Positions 59,255-64,000 of a stretch of DNA of 64,000 nt are shown piece by piece (positions within the stretch are counted from its first letter, which is position 1; every line of letters begins with the position of its first letter). Origin of the DNA: Xanthoparmelia taractica. Taxonomy: Eukaryota > Ascomycota > Lecanoromycetes > Lecanorales > Parmeliaceae. The notes beneath the pieces were generated by a model. The model saw only the letters and a list, made by a program, of their open reading frames with translations. It did not search any database and was not told where the DNA came from. The translations under genes were made by a program, and so were the position numbers. The stretch covers positions 1 to 64,000 of the forward strand of contig JANQBS010000216.1 in the NCBI GenBank assembly GCA_033085395.1, in the 5' to 3' direction.

Positions 59255-61640
59255 TCATACAAGACAGAATTCTTTACTTCTCTCCCTTATGTTTTCTGCA
59301 CGGTAATTAGCGAGATGATTAAATCTCAAGACCTCGCCATCCATTACGCCGTGAAGATAAGCCTCGCCAACAAGTTCGTACCCGCTGTCTGGGTCAGCAG
59401 CATCAATACGGCTAAGGACGACAGGTACGCTGCACCCAAGCAGGACGCAGACGATGTCACCCACCTTGGCATTAGTTGGGGCTATACCAAACCGATAACC
59501 AATGCCATCGGTCCTGTCAGGCAGTACGAAGAAGCGCCGGTTCCAGATGACTTCTTGTACCCGCTTCAAGAACTCCACCATCTTTTCAGGCTGGCCTTGA
59601 CGTATAAGCTCCGCTGTGTTAATGTCATTATTAGAGTTGCGCCGCTCGATCGCCCAAGTCAATCCCACCAGGTATGTTTGTGGAGGATCTTTCCCTTCCA
59701 GTGTTCGATTTGCCACGAGCGTACGCCATAGCTCTTCCGGGATGTCGTTTCCTTCTTCAGCGTCATGAGGCTCTCGCCTCCACCCTCCCAACACCAGCCA
59801 CTCGTAGGGGATTAAGCCTTCGTACAAACGATGCGAAATTTGCTGAATACAATCAACCTGGAAGCCGCGGACGTAGATCGTGCCATCTGATGCACGGTCA
59901 CGACCAATTCGGAGAGTCTCCTGTGCCGTCACTTTGAATACCGAAGGATTGGCCGCAAGGTCCTTGCGTCTTAGGTCCAGAGCTCGATCATCTGCATCAT
60001 AGGTGAATATTAGAACCTTCCATAGAGCCAAAATCGCGGCGCTCACCATGGGAATTATCACTATTCATTTCCCCGAACAGGACTTCTGCTCTAGTTCCTC
60101 CAGAAGCATTGTACCGTCGGCTAAGAGATGAATCCACAAGGCTATTTCCAGCTACGCGGGCCGGAGGGCCGACGTGCGGTAATCCAAACGCGGAGTCTTT
60201 GAGAAGTCCGATCCACGATGGAAGGTGGATCTCCTCAAGTGGTGGCCTACGTCCGCGGTATCGAGGTCGATCAGCGACCCTTAATCGCTTGGCCCTACGG
60301 TTGGGCGCCCACTTCCGGCAAATAATATCCAATGAATCGGATCCATGTACACAGAATGCGATGAAGTCCGTGAATACTTGCAAAATATTCTTCTGATAAT
60401 CGACTCTCAGGGATGGACGCGAGGCTGCTTCAGGTCGCCAATCCTTCATCTGACGGTTAGGTCCCTCTTCAACATCCCAGGCCAGCGCCATGACTGCGTA
60501 TACACTGTCCCGAGGATCTCCGGCTTCGAACATTGTCAACTCTGAAACCAGTGCTTCCAAAGGTTTCAAAAGCTCCCTACCCTCCCTTGACACCCGGACG
60601 AATTCGTTGGTGACAGTGACCATCTTGGGTGCCGCAGAGGCTCTTATGTCTCCGAGGGCCAAGACCTTTTGTTTGAACAATGCTGAGTCGATATAAAGAG
60701 CAGCGATTGTGTCGAATCTCTCGATGAAGAATTCCACCGCGACGACAAAATCAAGCCAATTGACGGAAACATCACCGCACCTTAGATACGCCTTCTTAGC
60801 TAACGCAAGTTCCTGTACCACCCAACGCCGACTGAACCATGCCCTTCTCATTAGAGCTACAAAAGCACCCCATCGGTGGGCATCCGAACCTCTGACTGAA
60901 AGCATACCTTGATGCTCCTGGTCAGGGATACTCAGAATGAAGTCCATGCCAATGTTGCTCTCCTCGCTCTCCCTGCCAAGCCAAATGAAGACGCTTTCCG
61001 CATTCTTGTAAATGTCTGCCATCATTCTCACTTGCACACTTTTCTCGTTTCGATCTTCTTGGTTGATGCAAATATTATCAATCCATAAGACTAGTGTCTG
61101 CGGCAGTCTTCTAGATTGCTGCGGCGACGGGTCGGAATAATCTCTCAGATGCCGCAGAGCATCGCTTAAATTCGGCCTCACATAGAATGTCTTATTTCTC
61201 TCTCTCTCTTCTTGGGCAACACGCAATATTGCAGCTTGAAAGCGCTCTCTCGGTGTGGCTACCGATCGCTGTTCTGGGGACTCGTTCGGCTGCTGACGTG
61301 CTCGTCGTCCGCCTCCTTGTATCCACATTTTTTCGGTAGCTTCTTCATGGCCCCATGTGTACGAGAGTGCCTCGTACCGCAGACGAGGATCACCAAGCCT
61401 TGCAACCTTGAGTTCTGATGATATCAGGTCAGCTTTGTTGTCTGCTGGATATAGGTGAAGAAGCCGGATCTCGTTTGGACGTAACGGAGAGTATCTGTAT
61501 GTGGCTCTTGGCAGCACTATTTCATTGTACAATATATCCAGATTGTGCTTTGCCTTCTACGAACTCGGTGCCCCGGCCTGAGGCTCCAAGTCTGGCGATC
61601 GCTTGCGCGTGATTCTAGCTGGTGGTCTCTTCGAATCCAT
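59255..61640 (-). pseudogene. HET-domain heterokaryon-incompatibility-type protein with an early in-frame stop
   Basis: Exon 1 (61640-60047) and exon 2 (59991-59255) join over a 55-bp GTGAGC...GCAG intron to give a 776-residue frame. HET-domain blocks are clear: RYEALSYTWG, LPQTLVLWIDNICINQED, VRMMADIYKNAESVFIWLG and WFSRRWVVQELALAKKA. The C-terminal part (IPYEWLVLGG ... GEAYLHGVMDGE) is the usual tail of this class. HET domains trigger cell death after fusion of incompatible hyphae. The only ATG that fits, at 61640 (MDSKRPPARITRKRSPDLEP), is followed by a TAG at codon 28 (61559-61557). CAG to TAG would explain it. If a start further upstream is spliced past this stop, the gene could still be active; I saw no such exon. 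Confidence 0.78.
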
Positions 61641-62357
61641 TGGCGACTTATTGAAAGATCAAAAACCTCTGTCCGGATTGCTTTGGTGGGAAGAGGGTCA
61701 TGAGTAACTCGATCGCTGGGAAAGCGAAACAACACAGGAGCGCGCTGCAACTCCCCTATTTATGCCGCACCACCGCGCTCCTGTGCGTAAAGGCAAGAGC
61801 ACACCATCCCCAGCGCCACGCGCCGTTGAGGGGCTCACGAAGGGCCAACCAGCATCGTGGTCACACGGTTTGGGGGGCCAGAAGCTGAACTAAGCGAGAA
61901 TCCAGCTGAATGTAGCAGCGATTAACGGGAGTGCATTAGGGCAAGACCTGCGCACGAGCCCAAAACGACGACTGGCTAAAGATATGGCGATAGAGGCGTA
62001 TTGACCTACGCCGGATTCGTGCAAGGGTGAGTAGAGCACCCCACCAAGGCTCGCTGCTTTGTACTGTCTGCACAACAAGGTGTTCATAGGAAGCTAGAAG
62101 TGCCCCAGAGTTCTTCGACATTTTATCAGGACGTCCTCGAAGGACTTTGAATACACTTTTGATAGACATTGTGACACCTGAGCGCCGAGAGACGGTCGCA
62201 CGGGTGCCTTACCTAGCCCCCGAAAAGCTTGCCATTGGTGGGGGTAGGATCACCAAATGGCAAGCCTCAAATTGCACATATTGTAAGCTTACTACCTAAA
62301 TATAGAATGCGCAATGTTGGGACACGCCGCAATTCGTTACCATCACCGGTATACTGC
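61641..62357. other. intergenic, nothing recognised
   Basis: About 700 bp between the HET gene and the fold-back element. Short frames on both strands have no recognised domain. Confidence 0.5.
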
Positions 62358-62890
62358 CTCTTGCAAAACAACTGAACTTTTTGACTTGGCATTTCCCCCC
62401 CCGGCAGGAAAATCAGGGCAAAAGAATCGCGAAAAATATTAATTTTCAAGGGAAAATCTCATATACATCAACAAATACGTCTATGTAAAACCTACAGTTA
62501 CTTGCGGCACAGTTGACTCTACAGTCTAACAACTCTGTATATACTACGCAACGTTATTGTTGATTGTATACCCCGAAACCTCAAATTCTCGAATTTTTCG
62601 AATTTTTCGAATTTTTTTAAAAATAGGGCTGAAAAAAAGTTAACAAAAAAATCCGCAATTTTGAGTACTATATATATCGCGTAATAAAGTTACGTAGTAT
62701 ATACAGAGTTGTTAGATTGTAGAGTCAACTGTGACGATTCCAACGCAAGTAACTGTAGGTTCTACACAGACGTATTTGTTAATGTATACGTGACTGAAAC
62801 TCTAATATTTTGTGACCCTTTTGCCCTTACTTTTAAATTCTTAGTGGGGGGGGGAATGCCAAGTCAAAAAGTTCAGTTGTTTTGCAAGAG
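62358..62890. mobile_element. fold-back element with inverted arms of about 200 bp
   Basis: Left arm 62358-62559 and right arm about 62683-62890 are inverted copies with small indels and transitions. The ends are CTCTTGCAAAACAACTGAAC and its complement; both arms contain a C-run or G-run (GGCATTTCCCCCCCC) and TACAGTTACTTGCG-like text. The spacer of about 120 bp has three CGAATTTTT units near 62590-62615 and no gene. Imperfect similarity continues some 20-25 bp outside both ends, so the true termini may lie a little further out. No clear target duplication was found. A non-autonomous DNA transposon is the likely identity. Confidence 0.82.
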
Positions 62891-63560
62891 ATAGTAAGGA
62901 TAGCGGGGAAGCGATAACTAAATAGAAAGACTATTGAATATTTAACTAAGACCAGCTAGGTAATCTAATTAATTAAGTAAGTCTTAAGAATATAAAGATT
63001 CTTATATATCTTTTAAAGAAGATTTATTACTCGAATCGAGATATTTTCTTTATCTTTCTATTTTAAAAATTATATATATATAAATTAATTTCTAAAGACT
63101 TATATATATCTTATTATTAGTATATTATTAAATTACGATTTTAATAATATCTTTTAATTCTCGTAAAGCTAGAATATTATATTATTAAGTTTATTTATTA
63201 ACTTCGCTAGTTTATAAAATTATATAAAAAGCTTTATAATAAAAGATCATCGTAAATATCGTAACTCGAGTACTAGAAAGATTCACCCCTTACTCGGTTA
63301 AACTCCCTACTCGGTTAGCTTAGTCAGCGAGTTCTTTTCCAGCGCTAACCCTAGATTATAATATTCTAATAGGTAACTATTTAACCTAATTAGTACTGGC
63401 TAACCAAGTAAGTATAAGAATTTTTAAAAAAGTAATATTTAGAATTCGTAAGCTTTCTATATACGCTAATAGATAGTTCTTTCTCGCTAAACAATAATTA
63501 TCTAATATCAATACTTCCTCTTTAAGTATTATTAACTTGTTTTACTTATTTTATTCTATG
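62891..63560. repeat. RIP-like AT-rich patch
   Basis: The sequence again is AT-rich with CpG kept and CpA/TpG sparse, like the first 12.7 kb, from about 62935 to 63560. A short less-degraded insert at 63285-63350 has two TACTCGGTTA words. No coding frame can be read. It probably marks the next repeat block. Confidence 0.7.
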
Positions 63561-64000
63561 TATCTCGCATGTCTAATGTAAATCGGTTTTTAATTCAACG
63601 AGTCCGTCACCGTTAGTCGGTGGAAGATACCTGATTAAAGAGATATATGGAGGCTTGACTAGCGAGGGACAGGCGCCCTAGGCCAATTCTTCTTGATGAT
63701 CGTGTCACCATCCGGATGGAGCACAAGTGCACGATAGGCACTTGAGCAAAGTCTCAAGGATCTAAGAAGTCAAAAGCACAAAGAACATGTCTGTGATGTG
63801 CGCAAAAGCGGATAACTTGATTGGTTAGAAAAGACATATACCCTCGCTCTTCGAGTACTGGTTCAAGCAAGAAGAATCCCTGACGTCAAGTTGCGTCGTT
63901 CGTTCAATGGGTAGAGACGACTTTCTGAATGCCGTCATGACTTTTGTCTCTACTGACTAACAGTGGTCTTTTAGAAAGCACTTTTGCCACTGGTGGTGGA
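63561..64000. other. window end, nothing recognised
   Basis: Ordinary composition returns near 63590. No gene, RNA or repeat is recognised; a CCATCCGGATGG palindrome lies near 63708-63720. Confidence 0.45.

Overview
This is nuclear DNA of a filamentous ascomycete (Pezizomycotina; the class is not certain, Dothideomycetes or Leotiomycetes would fit). The evidence is short GT-AG introns of 45-130 bp with CTGAC/CTAAC branch-like sites, fungus-specific families (HET, NACHT STAND proteins, SAT4/rhodopsin, GH18 plus hevein chitinase, Pfs2), and an AT-rich block that almost lacks CpA and TpG while keeping CpG, the footprint of repeat-induced point mutation (RIP).

Layout. 1-12,735 is a gene-free RIP isochore. 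It holds a mutated Tad1-like LINE on the minus strand, two copies of a 276/277-bp hAT-type MITE with perfect 8-bp target duplications, and an 80-bp tandem repeat. An intact cytochrome P450 starts about 270 bp beyond the edge. 15.9-21.6 kb is decayed secretory and chitin-related material: a family pseudogene with one stop, a 5'-truncated LysM gene, and a broken GH18 chitinase. A small protein with a duplicated 26-residue motif follows, then a NACHT-ankyrin pseudogene (24.3-27.6 kb). Next come an AT-hook protein, an FHA-domain kinase, a patch of short repeats, and a secreted-protein pseudogene. 37.8-43.6 kb is a housekeeping block: a METTL21-like methyltransferase, the polyadenylation factor Pfs2, and a DGAT1-type acyltransferase divergent from Pfs2. 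44.7-52.8 kb holds a MYND gene tail-to-tail with an apparently intact 9-exon NACHT/C2H2 STAND gene of 934 aa, which is divergent from an SNF2/RAD5-like ATPase. Then follow an arginase-superfamily enzyme, a seven-TM rhodopsin-domain protein, a MAPEG protein hidden in three short exons, and a HET-domain gene with one early stop. The window ends with a large fold-back element and another RIP-mutated patch.

How it works together. Two gene classes mix: conserved single-copy genes (lipid, RNA-processing, redox and chromatin functions) and fast-evolving accessory genes linked to non-self recognition (two NACHT genes, one HET gene) or to chitin and secretion. Most accessory genes near repeats carry stops or frameshifts. 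Several stops are explained by one C-to-T or G-to-A change, so RIP leakage from repeats into neighbouring genes is a reasonable but unproved explanation. Three conserved genes show single-base frameshifts at or beside short homopolymers, which may be assembly errors. Exon joins were made by hand from splice signals, frame and family conservation.
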